Shown here piece after piece: positions 13,691 to 25,029 of a DNA stretch of 64,000 bases. The stretch comes from Leucocoprinus leucothites (taxonomy: Eukaryota > Basidiomycota > Agaricomycetes > Agaricales > Agaricaceae). Numbering within the stretch: position 1 is the stretch's first letter; every line of letters begins with the position of its first letter. Made by a program: the position numbers and the translations under genes. The notes beneath the pieces were generated by a model. That model ran no database searches, was not told the origin of the DNA, and worked only from the letters and a program-made list of their open reading frames with translations. The stretch is from the NCBI GenBank assembly GCA_013368445.1, contig JAACJO010000003.1, forward strand, positions 1,426,001-1,490,000, read 5' to 3'.

Positions 13691-16600
13691 TCACGAAAGC
13701 GTCGTCGCAGACTGCGACCGCGTCGCCCAATTAAACAACTGCCGCATATCACTCGTCGGAGCCGTATCAGCAGGTTGCTTGGGCTCCACAAGTAAACTGT
13801 ACAAAATAGAACGAAAGAACGATTCAGTTTAGCTCTTCAGCGGCGAAGCGCCCATTACGATCTGTACGTACCTCCGACGATATAGGTCCTGAAAGTCTCC
13901 ACTCCGTTTGGAATTCTCAAATGATGCATTGAGATAATCTTGTACCTCCTGAATGGCTTTCAAATTGTATGGCAATTGGAAACGTTGCATGTCTATTTCA
14001 AAAGAAAGGATGCAATTGTTAGCACCTTTCCGGCCACCAATATGCTAGAAAGCTGACCTTGAACGATACGAGCAAGTTTGTGATATTTATTGAAATTTAA
14101 TAGTTTCTTGCTATTGTTCAGTGGCGAAGCTCGATGAGAGGGGTTACCCTCCCGGCAAAATGTCACATCCGTCAAGTACAGACCTGTTCGGCACAATCCA
14201 GTCAGCTTGGGGCAAAAACCTAATATTCCCAATGAGAAACAAACCAAGGAAAGGAACAGCAGGTGGAGAGGTATTCCGTAGTCTCGATCGATACTCATGA
14301 TAATTCCGACCATGGTCCGCAAGCTTCCGGAGAGCTTCCAGTTGTGTCTTGGATTTCTGCGCTACACCCTTCAAATATCGTTAGTCCCATAAACAACGTC
14401 AAAGCGATATCAATGGTACGTACAGCCCATGTCTGATGCAGACGAGCAATCGTCGACGAATCCAATGCGGCTAATATCGATCTTGAAGTGGAATAGTTAT
14501 GTAATGACGTACACCTCTAAGAAACGGCGATTTCAAAAATCAGTAATTCGAAGAGAGCGAGCCAAAGTCGGAATGACTCACATCAGCGACCTTGATGAAA
14601 AACTTGATGAGTGTCGTTCGCTTCTTCATATCTTGCTCATTCAAGATGCTCTCCGCCACCCATCCAGTAATAACCGTGCTAAGCGACGTAACAGCCTTCA
14701 CGTTCGAATTTAACCTCGGCTTCGCACCATTCTGTTGTCCCTGCCCCGCCTCCAGAATCTCCTCAGGTTGAATAGCGCAATACAGTGTACACTCCATAAT
14801 CGTCATCTGCCTCGCCAACTCCAACGTGTCAAAATCTGTTACAAGGATACTCGAGTAATCCTTCTTTCGTAATGCGACAAGTAATGTCTTCGTCATATTC
14901 GGTCGTGGAATCTCGGATACAGGCACGCTGAGGGTAGGGACAAGTGGGTTGGGTATGTCTCGTAGCCTTTGGTCTCCCTTTCCGGTCTCAGCAGCACGCT
15001 TCCTTATCTCTAGAAGCTCGAATATCCTCTGTGCAGGACCAGGGAAAAATACCGCCAAGGCCTCTTTCGTGAAAGTCATCAACGTAGGAATTATAGCATC
15101 ATCTGCACCGGCTTTCCAGTACAGTTCCACCCAAGCTTTAATCAGATTCGCCACGCGCAACCGTACTGGCAGGCCCTTCTTATGTTGCCACAGATTCAGC
15201 TCCTCAATAGACGTAGACGCACTCCGTGGGGGCACAAGATTATACCGTGCAATGATCGTCTCGACGAGTTCAGTCGGTGTCGTGAACAGCCTGAAAGTCA
15301 TGAAGAAGACAGAAGAGAAGGCTGGTTCAACCACCATATCATGAGGTGTCATCTTTTCAACCAAAGCCTCAATCGTGGCACCGACTAGGACGCCTTCACT
15401 ATTGTACGCCACATCTTCCAGGGAGTAATCATGGGTGTACATCCAGTTCGCCGGATCCTGGTCGAAACCAAGAGAACCCGATGGCAGCTCGCCATTGGCA
15501 AGTTTCTCCTCCAACGCTGCAGCACTATGGTTTCTGGTACTGCCTTCCCATGTTGTACCATCGTCTGTGGGTGTAATAAATGATACTGGAGATGGTAGAT
15601 CGTGTTCAACTTCAGCATGCTTTGAAAGGGAGAGTGGTAGAGGTCGAGGTCGGGTATCATCTGGAGAAGTTACAGCAGTGTCGGCGGAACCTGCTCGCGA
15701 AGTCTTCGATACAGCGCTATTGTCAGAGCCGGAAGACAACTCTCTCGTCCGTGAAATAGCATTCGAGGGTCCGGGATGAATCGTAACGTCTTCATCCTCC
15801 TCCGGTGTCGGTCTCGGATAACTGCGAAGCACGTTCATGCTGGTGGCTTTACTTAAACCCCTTGGTGGACTTCCGCGTTGTAGTGGTTGAGGATGACCCT
15901 CCTCGTCTACGTACGGCAGGTTGATAACAAACGGTCGCTCGCCATTCGCACGATTCAAACACACTTTCACTGCAGCAGCACAGTCAGCACCAGCCTTCAA
16001 TGCACCCGTCGCCGATCTGATCAATGCGGACTTCTCCTCCTCTTCAGACATCGAGGGCGTCAAGGGCACAGATAGTCGACGTATGGAGTCCGTCAGCTTG
16101 CTCGTCACGGTGTATAAACCCTCATTCAGAACTCTGAGGTTATTAACCCTATGCGTGGGGACATCTGGGTGGCTCATGACAGCGACAACGATGGTAAGGA
16201 TTTTCTCAACCATGCTCACGATTTCTCGTGTGAGCTCATACAAATGCCCAGTATTTGAGGCGTGTGACGATCGGCTGTAGGAGTGCGCGTGTCCAATAAA
16301 CGCCGCGATTATAGAAAGGTATTGATCATGTGTGAAGCGCAATGCCTCCAGAACTTGGAAAGAGGTTGTTGGACCTGATGGAAATGGAGGCGGTGCTGGG
16401 GCTTCCGAAGACTCTTGTGACGAAAAGGACGAAGAAGACGAGGTACTGCTGATTGACAGTTCAGCTCTATGACGCGTAGGATTCCGTTCCTTGGCCTGTA
16501 CTGTTCCATTTCGAAGATCTGCCATGCTTTTTGCACGCATAGCTGTTGGTGAAGGGGGGATAACATTCGACTTTTGCCATTGCCGCTGCTGTGTTGGGGT

Positions 16601-17737
16601 AGGACCATTAGGAGAGAAACCCTCTTCTGACTCATCTCGACCCCATCCACGACCTTCTGTTGGAGAAGAATCATCCGGTTCGTCTGGATCTTGAGGAAGC
16701 TCGATTCCGCACTGCACAGTGATGGCAACAAACCGACGAACTTGGGAGAAGACCAAACCGCCTGTTTTCAACATCTCTGTAATCTCATCTGCCAGTTCTT
16801 TCTCCGACAAGCCTGCTTCTGAGGCTCGTCTCGCCTGGGAAACTAATTTGGCGAGGGTGGTGAGGAGTTTGCTTCGCTCTTGTGCTAGAGCAGGAAACTT
16901 CTGCAGCGCTGGCGCATCTCGGTTGATGGTTTCGGTGGAGGTCAATATTCGGCGCACGCATGCAATGATGCAAGCCGCAGATGGCTGGAAGTGCGTAACT
17001 CGATTCGCCCTTACTGCGTTCTGGAGAAGGGAAAGGCCGTGAACCATAGGGATCATGATGGGCGCAGAATAATGGATGGGATCTGTCGCATATCCTTCAG
17101 AGGAGTTTCGATTATGTTTTCGCATTGTTGCAGCTGCCCATGATGTCGAGACTGTGGACGAGCGGCGTATATGTTGGGCACGTTGTGATCGCTAAGGGAT
17201 ACAAAATCAAATTGAAGCTCGAGTAGGGGTCAAGGCGATACTCACCTGGACCGTCGATGCTTTGGACTTTCCAAGGTCTGCGTTCACATAGTTACTGGGA
17301 AACCACCCTCTTCGCCCTTCCAGCTCCCCATCCCACCACCCACTTGAATCCCGGTTGAGGACATGTATAACGTTTCCGGCTCGAAAGGACAAGCAGGTTG
17401 TGGTTGATTGCTGTGGATCATAGTCGTGCATTGCAATGACATACTCGGAACTTGCATGCACGGTTTCCTCGTTCAAGGGACTCGTTGGTCGGGAGCTGGC
17501 CGTGGAAGTCATTGCATGGAGAGGCCTGGAAGGAACCAAGGCTGAAGTAGAGATGTTGGTAGAGTCTGATACGGATGACGAGGCTGATGCATTTGAGAAG
17601 CTTCGTGATCGTTGCTTTCCCGCATTTGGGACGCCTGAGCCCAGCAATAGATTCTCCTTGTTGGAACGTGATTGAGCTGAGTACGGTCCAGGGGCAGATT
17701 TGACCTTGGTATCAATGGTAAGGCGAGAGTCATACAT
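13691..17737 (-). CDS. CDC25: Ras guanine-nucleotide exchange factor Cdc25 (SH3 + RasGEF)
   Basis: Activates Ras by GDP/GTP exchange, upstream of adenylate cyclase and PKA. Seven exons (17246-17737, 14582-17191, 14424-14516, 14245-14368, 14058-14183, 13872-13992, 13691-13796) sum to 3672 nt, 1223 residues. Order: Ser-rich N-terminus; SH3 domain (YVIAMHDYDPQQ, SSGWWDGELEGRRGWFPSNY); long Ser/Pro-rich middle; RasGEF N-terminal module (GVLVGATIEALVEKMTPHD onward, through MTFRLFTTPTELVETII); catalytic RasGEF domain including LARQMTIMECTLYCAI, WVAESILNEQDMKKRTTLI, VPFLGLYLTDVTF and KLLNFNKYHKLARIV. The splice joining FLG to LYLTDV is at 14245/14183. Length and domain order match fungal Cdc25 proteins. 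The start MYDSRLTID at 17737 was chosen because sequence further upstream looks like UTR although the frame continues. Confidence 0.96.
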
Positions 17738-19828
17738 GGACTTGTCTTTGCCAGTGCTGGTTTGATCGTTGGAGACTGGATAAGCTTTAGGACAAGGGAT
17801 AGTAGTAGGGAGTCGATGATGGTGGTTAAGACCGATGAGAAGATATGGCACTTGATGCCCGGGTGTAGCACTCACTCTTATTTTTGGATATGGCCCTACA
17901 ACAATCGACAAGTCCGGCGAGAGAAGGTTACCAAACAATAGGACGTGAGACGAGATCAAAGGGCAATGAAAAACGGTGTGCGTGGAAGTAGTGTTTTGAT
18001 GGTGTTTGAATATCACAAAAACAGGCACAAGGAGTGATTACAAAGTCGAAAAGATGCACCGCAAGCGAGTGAGAGAAGAAGTAGATTGGCCGAAGTAGAT
18101 AGGATTGGTGCGGAACAGCCTGAAGACGGGAGAAGTGAGTCGACCAAAGTGCGGCTTCTGTGTATTTCCCGGGAGAAGAACAGTGATATCGACGAGATGT
18201 AGGCGGCAAGGAGCAAGTATCGTGGCCAGAGGAAGAGTGGCCAATCTACGCCTCGCGTAGTGCTAAGGTCAAGTCCGCGAAGACGATATCCAACATGAAC
18301 TGTCCACAACAAACACAAACACCCCATTATGGCCATTTCAAGCACGGAGAGAAGCTGTCGTTGGGATTTGTCTCCTATCGTCGATCTTCAGGGGCTTTTC
18401 AGAAGGTGCTATGACATTGAACATGAAATCTCATGTCCATGAACTGCAAAGACGTAGCAACGGTGTCCGCGTTGCAACGCGCATTTCATATACATCAATG
18501 CTAGCGTAATATTTATTACAATTTTCTCCCCTATCCACATCATTGATTTTCTTGAAGATGTTGTCTATTCATCGCTTCCTCTATATCCGAGGCGCATAGC
18601 GCGCCCCGGGCCCCCCATCCCAGTATTTGGAAACGAACCCCTAGACAATTACATGGCCAACTGAACGATGGTAAAGGGCTTCAACAAATAATATTCCCAC
18701 GATTGCTTAAAGTATGATCGAGATTACGATCATGTTCCGCTCGGGGAGACGTTCAACAAAGGATTGATCCGTTCGGAAGACGCCTCCAATGACCAGAAAG
18801 CTCCGATGGATGTGCACTCGCCCGGAAGCTACATCCACTAAATTCGAGCCTAATCACTCCTTAATCAGCCTCACTCACGTTCCAAGACGCGTGAGTTGCG
18901 ACAATTGATCTAGGGGTTAGGGTGAATCTGAATCATGATCCAAGTCAGTAATGATCAAAAAGTGCTTCACTCAATCACCGTCCCTTGGCACACTTATCCA
19001 CGGGCACCAGCGGGCACCAATAAAGAGCCAGATGATGCCCCGTTACACTTCCTCTCTTGAGGCTTATGGTTGGAAGAATAAAAAATATCATGACCATTGT
19101 GGAGAGGCTAGCACCAGTATTGAAAGCATTCATGTTTATATTCCTATCACAGTGGAACAAAGTTATTGCCGAAACTACTCGTTCCTACTCGACGGTTGCT
19201 CCTAGATGTTAGAGAACCAATGTCATGGAGATGCTTTGAGTTGGAGGCATCAGCATCCGTGTTCGCTGTCCACGGTCCGTGGGAGGCAACGATTCCATCC
19301 CAACCGCCCTCAATAGTTTTCAGGAGGCTTGAAAGGTGGTTTGTGATGTTTTGTGGCGAGGAGAGTACTCTAGCCGCATCTGAGACGAGTATGCAAGTTC
19401 CCGCTCGAAGCTAACGACTTCACTGCCTAAAGTCGGGCTACACGGCCCACCGGATGTTATTGGGCAGTCCAGGCTAGACCCAAGTGGGCCTTTCAGCGAC
19501 CTTGAGGGCGTGCAGTACGCGCCACGGCCCTTCAAGTTGATGGATTTCAGCTATGTTACACGGTTACTCAATACCAAATATAGAATACACCGACCGAACG
19601 GGTAAATGTCTGTTCCGTTACGCGACCATACCCCAGGCCTCAACGTCCCAACCACTGCCGACCTCTAGAGTATAGGGCTAATCCAACCAATTTTCCATTT
19701 CACGCCTCTCACATCTTGACGTAGGCCATGAATACCTACCCTAAAGGCATCTGTTGATCACAACAAATGACCAGTCATCCACTCCCGCTCACGTTTCCAT
19801 GTGATACGCTAAACCTCACTCCCGACCA
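17738..19828. other. Intergenic between divergent CDC25 and SDR gene
   Basis: About 2.1 kb without a supported gene. The first 600 bp on the CDC25 side is pyrimidine-rich on the - strand and probably is CDC25 5' UTR and promoter. The remainder is unique-looking sequence; its short open frames have no recognisable motifs and overlap on both strands. Confidence 0.55.
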
Positions 19829-21263
19829 ATGTCTATTCCACACTCTTGGGCTCACTTCCGTGCCATCAGACTTGGCCCCCCTCTTAGACAGAGTCTCTGG
19901 CTACCCCGACCAGCTTGGACTGTCGATGATATACCGGACCTCACGGGAAAGATTGCCATAGTCACAGGAGGAAACACTGGTATCGGAAAGGAAACAGTCA
20001 AGGTACGCGTGGTCCTAACACTTCAGAGAGCAGTAAAATTCATGAGTATTTTTGCCAGGCTTTGCTAGCGCGCAATGCCAAGGTTTATCTTGCTTGTCGA
20101 ACAGCAGAAAAGGCAGAGGACGCAATCGCAGACCTGGAACGAACTACTGGGAAGAAGGCATTGTTTCTACCCCTGGACTTGGCTAGTCTCAAGAACGTCA
20201 AAACGAGCGCACAAGAGTTCCTGAGGTGCCCTTTGACCTATTTTGAGTCACAGAACCTGTGCCTAAACGCTTGGATTGCCACCTTTACAGCAAGGAGAAA
20301 GAACTACATATCTTAATCAACAATGCGTACGCCTGCGTTCTCGCTCAGCCACTCATTGACATTAATGTGACATTAATTAGTGGTGTCATGTTCCCTCCCC
20401 ATTCCCAAGTAGCCGAGGGATACGACCTTCAATTCCACACGAACGTAACTGGTAAATTACTCCACGTCCTACTGGAGAATTATCCCGCTAAGTCGCCTTT
20501 GTAGGCCATTGGTACCTGACGAAATTGCTCCTACCAACCCTTCTAGAAACTGCTAAGCACTCACCACCTAAAAGTGTACGAGTTGTGCATGTTTCTTCTC
20601 TCGCTCACTACGGGGCCAGCGAGAATGGATTGGATTTCGGCACCTTCAAGGATGGCCCTGAACGTAACAAATTTGGCAGCCATTTATTCTACATGCAGAG
20701 TAAATTCGTGAGTCGAACTGTTTCCTTGAGAGTCAAACAGACTCATAATATGGATGATAGGGTAACATTGTCGTGTCGAACGAATTACATAGGAGGTACT
20801 CCGATCAGGGTCTTGTCTCCATTTCCCTCAATCCAGGTCAGTGAGCGAGTACCAATGGAAAATCAAAACAAACTCTGAAAAACCCTGCAGGCAATATCGA
20901 CACCGGGCTTTATCGTCATTTTGATGAGGATTCTGTGTTGAGATTCTTGAGGGTAAGCTTCTGCACCCTTTGAGTCGCCTGAACCTCATTCGCTTTCCAA
21001 AGAAACTCGCGGGGACTATTTACATGTATCCACCCACCTTCGGTGCCATCACGCAGCTCTATGCTGCTACTGCTGAAGAGGCAGGTAATTATGGTGGCAA
21101 GGTGAGCTGATCATTGGCTTACTATCTCGTATCCCCTTCTCAGTTATGTTCCCAGTTTTTGATTCCTTGGGCAAGGTTAGGAAAAGCTCGCCCCGAATCG
21201 GATGATCCGCAACTCGGGAAAGAACTATGGAGATGGCTGGAAGAACAGGTTGAAAATATTTAA
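19829..21263 (+). CDS. Short-chain dehydrogenase/reductase (classical SDR)
   Basis: NAD(P)-dependent oxidoreductase; substrate unknown, with the retinol-dehydrogenase-like or WW-oxidoreductase-like SDRs as nearest types. Nine exons (19829-20002, 20059-20225, 20291-20326, 20381-20451, 20505-20707, 20761-20836, 20891-20952, 21003-21101, 21156-21263) sum to 996 nt, 331 residues. Rossmann motif [20 protein letters not shown] (split by the intron at 20327-20380), VSSLAHYG, catalytic YMQSK and the NPG motif before NIDTGL are all present, so the enzyme should be active. No signal peptide or clear membrane segment. ATG at 19829 gives a 40-residue lead ending in [19 protein letters not shown], as in fungal relatives. 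One exon is only 36 nt. Confidence 0.93.
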
Positions 21264-21340
21264 AGATAACTACGCATTATGCTATTTGTTTCTGGTTTTT
21301 TGGCCATATATCCTTGAAACTCTGCGCGTAATTTCACAGT

Positions 21341-21391
21341 ATGAACTTAGGACTTGGGAAGAAATCTCGATCACGTGACAGAACACCTTGA
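21341..21391 (+). other. Short upstream ORF before the coiled-coil gene
   Basis: ATG at 21341 opens a 16-codon frame (MNLGLGKKSRSRDRTP) that ends in TGA at 21389-21391, seven bases before the proposed main ATG at 21399. It is in a different frame from the main gene. It contains a CACGTG palindrome (21372-21377). Whether it lies in the mRNA leader is inferred. Confidence 0.4.
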
Positions 21392-21398
21392 GATCGTC

Positions 21399-22888
21399 AT
21401 GCAGACAGGGTCATTGAAGTTGCTTCAGTTCATGGCTAACAACAAGAAAGCAGATCCTTCCGTTCTCTTCTCTGACTCTATCTCGGCCTTTACCAAGTCT
21501 GCAACAAAGGCCGTATGTCCCCCCTGTCATGTAACCCTAGAATCCCTCTAAACTCTATCTAGTTCAATGAATTCCAAAACCATGTTCGCGGAGACATTAC
21601 CCGCGCCGAGGCTGACACACGGCAGGCACGGAATGAGCGCGATGAAGCGTTGAAAGCTCTGCAGGAATCAAAAAAGGAAACCCAACGATACAAAGATGAG
21701 ATTCTGGAGTGCAAAGCTCGGGTATGTGTTAATTACACAGGGGTCCATGTCTGTCCCTCAATGACGTCTAATTGGGTAGTTGAAAGAAGCGGAACTGACG
21801 GTAATCCCGAAAATCTCATGTTCCGTCTACAATTAAGCTTACCTCATGTTTCCACCCCCAGATTAGCCACCATGTGGAAAATTATGCCTTGCTACAGCGC
21901 GAGACGACTCAGTGGAAAGACCAAGCGAAGAACTGGCAAGAGCATTTCCTACGTGTAGAACAGGAACGATGTTCACTAGCCTCCCGAATGGATGAGATAG
22001 TCACAGAAAGACTCATAGTCTGTCAAACACATCTTCTGCGACGTACTGCCGGCTGACGCTAAACATCCAGATCCCACCCATCACTCCGAAATTGCCTACA
22101 ACCAAATCTACTACGTCTACAACGACACACTCTAGCGCAACTCGACCACCAACATATCACTCGGTAGCACCCGCCTCCAGTCGTGAAACCAACCATTCGC
22201 GAAGCCCTCTCCCATCACAGAATTCTCGTTCAGCTGGCAAACCCAATAAGCGAAAAGCGCCCAGCCAAAGCGAGCTGCCACCATATACTGAAGTCGCCCA
22301 AACACCCCAGATAACTAAGGCTGCAGCTCCAGCCCCTAGCTCTGCTAACCGTTCAACCCGTAAACCGACCACAGCTTCATCTCGCTCGAAAAAGGTCGCC
22401 CAGGCACCACCCCCTCTTGTCCCTCCTAAGACCTCAAAAGAACCTTCAGAACCCAAACAGATATTTATTCGGAGAGTACGCGCTGTTGTGGAAGTCAAAC
22501 AAGAAGAGCAATCAGATGAGGATCTTAGTGAACCACCGCCCCCTGACTCACCAGAAGAACCAGTGTTGACTCCTCGGCGGTCTCGTAACGCGAGACGCGT
22601 TCGACCGATTGTCGAAGACGATGATGAATATGTGCCTGATGATGCTTCTCAGCTGGGGGCCAACTACGATGCTGAGGACGATGAACTCATGATAGGAGCT
22701 GGGGTAAGTTCCCCGACCAAGTATATATAATATATTCTAACTTCTTCCCCAATCTATAGGATGACCTGAGTTTCGATATCAGCTCATCTTCCAGTACACG
22801 GCCCTCCGCTTCGAAGCCGTCCCCGAACAAGAAGCGGAAGTTGAACACATCGACAAGCTCCAAGCCTAAGGCCAAGCGGAAAACATGA
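21399..22888 (+). CDS. Coiled-coil protein of unknown function with basic, disordered C-terminus
   Basis: I do not recognise the family. Six exons (21399-21512, 21563-21721, 21780-21800, 21862-22017, 22071-22703, 22760-22888) sum to 1212 nt, 403 residues. Residues about 45-140 are a likely coiled coil rich in E, R, K and Q (EADTRQARNERDEALKALQE and similar). From about residue 145 the protein is disordered: Ser/Thr/Pro-rich, then acidic (EEQSDEDLSEPPPP, EDDDEYVPDDAS) and finally basic (SPNKKRKLNTS, KPKAKRKT), which suggests a nuclear protein. The third exon is a 21-nt microexon. The start is uncertain: the frame is closed upstream by TAG at 21348-21350, and 21399 is the first in-frame ATG. 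It lies 135 bp after the SDR stop and 116 bp before the ERV46 stop. Confidence 0.75.
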
Positions 22889-23004
22889 ACGATAGGTATT
22901 TGTTGCTTGGACAATTATTTAGCTGTACTGCACGTTTGGATATCATGGTATTGATGATTCTGGTAATAGATGTATTGAAAGCCTGGAAATGGTATACAAT
23001 GATG

Positions 23005-24704
23005 TTACATGAGTTTTGAAGAACTGCCAAAGCCACCGCCTCCTGACTTCTTCAGGGCGCGAGAAGTAGCAAATAGCACGCTATCAAAGAGTGAAGCGAC
23101 GGTTAGGACACCTCCGACAATTGCGCACGTCCTAAATATGGTACCGTTAGGAAAACTTAATTCCCTGGCAAGGAAGTGGGGACATACGATGTAACAAAAT
23201 GAGCGAAAGACTGTCTTGTGTCGGAGTGTACAACAAGAATGGGCGATATTTCATAATTGAAGAAGGCACCAGGAAGACCTTGTGTACCATGGTGAACGTG
23301 GATACCAGCAGGGGTTTCACCGGTACCTCCCTCTTCGAGATCACGTTCAAAGTGAGTGACGCTGTATTGGTGGGTGTTGACCTAGCAATTTCCGCTGAGC
23401 TCGCGATACACGTAGCGCAATATGCCGAAAGGACATACAATTTTGCCATCCATGGTCCGGAATTGAGTTGATACAACCTTGAGGAAGTATTGGAACATGT
23501 ACTGCGCTTTCGAGGTACGATAATGCGCGCCATCGAGCGGGTTGACAGCAAGCCCAAGACGGTTCTTCATTTCACGACCAGCTTCGGCTTTCCAGTAATC
23601 ATACTCATCGTCACCTAACACCAATCAACCCATTTTTAGGTCGTTTCCCGACGATGGTGGACAATTAATCTCACCTTCAAAAGCGAAGCGATGGATCATA
23701 TGGGAAAAGTCGTGCTTATTACCGTCATCCCGGAGATAAGGAACCAGCTCGTAAAGGTTGCGTGAGTTTGTTTGGAACGAGCGACCGGGGGAAAGATGAA
23801 TGTTTCCGATAACCTTGTTCACGCGGATACGACCAGAGATATTACACCCTTCATCAGCCTGTTCCTTAAGCTTCTCTGCCCAGCCTTCATTTTTACACTA
23901 AACCGGCAAGGCAAGATTTCAGCATAAATAAGGTTAAGACATGACAGTGGAAATTACCGACCTGTTCAATTGCATCGGGATTCGAGAAACTCCAGCCACG
24001 GTTAATATAAGCCATCCGGACATCTTCGCAAGTATTACAGCAACCGCTTGCGGGCTCAAGGCCGCCATAGCAAGAGCCACAATAGCCCTTCTGCTTTACT
24101 TCATTCATCTTGTCCAAATCGTTCTGCAATTGGGCACTGTACGAATTGGGCACTATCTTGCCATCCCCGTCCAAACGGATCTTGAGAATGTTATGAGAGA
24201 CATCGCGCTGAACTTCGCCACTAATGTCCATCACGTCCAAACTGAGTACTGGAGTCGAATGAAACGGAAATGGTTAGCTTCTTTTAACCAAACGGAAGTA
24301 TTATGAAATAGGAATAAACTCAATACGCACAGAAACATGGGACGCGGGGGAAGGTAATATTGAGGTTGACAGTGAGCTTTTCACCTCTGCTCTTGTCAAC
24401 CACGATTGATGTTTCCGTGTATACTTTTCGGTAGTCCAAAAATTCGAGTGAAGTGAATGTAAGGATAATCGCGGCAGCGATGAGTGTCACTAGTTAAATG
24501 GCATCGCATTAGTCGACGTCAGCCGAAATTCAGCAGGGGTACATGACACTAACAGAATGCGCCAGTGCGAGTTTTAACTTTCACGTCTTCTGTTGTCTGT
24601 TGCCCTGATCGTTAGTGCCACAGTATCTCAGCACATTTGTCGATATGACCGACCTTCCCAAAGGCATCCATGCCCTTGAGACTACTAAAGATGCCTTTCG
24701 CCAT
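23005..24704 (-). CDS. ERV46: ER-Golgi cargo receptor Erv46 / ERGIC3
   Basis: COPII vesicle protein that with Erv41 retrieves and transports cargo between ER and Golgi. The first exon (24654-24704) encodes MAKGIFSSLKGMDAFGK. A first membrane segment follows (LTLIAAAIILTFTSLEF), then LDYRKVYTETSIVVD and DVMDISGEVQRDVSHNI of the luminal domain. The conserved cysteine cluster GYCGSCYG...SGCCNTCEDV is complete, followed by AYINRGWSF and NVGNIHLSPGRSF-type sequence (here VIGNIHLSPGRSF). The second membrane segment is near the C-terminus (CAIVGGVLTVASLFDSVLF), with a short cytosolic tail ending GGGGFGSSSKLM. Erv46 tails normally carry sorting signals; none of the dilysine type is visible here. The stop is at 23005-23007. 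The downstream neighbour VPS45 is also a trafficking gene on the same strand, 325 bp away. Confidence 0.95.
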
Positions 24705-25029
24705 TGTAGCCGATGCCCTTCCTGGGTGTCCTTATCCAGAAGTACCAAGTCCAAACCAAAGAGAAAGTAGAGGTAGAAGTGGAAGAAATGACTTGAGAAC
24801 CGGCGAGACTACGTCGTGTAGCTCGATGCCACGTGATCAAAATCGACGTGTCAGTGGTCGCTCCGGAGACGTGGTGGATAGCTCCGACACTCTTACCCGA
24901 ACTTACCCCAAATAAAAACCGGAGGCGTTGCACATGAGTATGCTCATATTGGATAATATAAAGTGCAATTCTATCTAAGGTCCACTGAGCGGGAAAGTAG
25001 GCACAAACGATACTCAGTATACGAGGCTG
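24705..25029. promoter_or_regulatory. ERV46 promoter with CACGTG; VPS45 3' flank
   Basis: 325 bp between the ERV46 start and the VPS45 stop, both on the - strand. The palindrome CACGTG at 24830-24835 lies 126 bp upstream of the ERV46 ATG. No coding frame is supported. Confidence 0.5.

Noticed and set aside
18951..19535. Possible small gene upstream of the SDR
   Set aside because: Frames are short, overlap on both strands, and have no motif.
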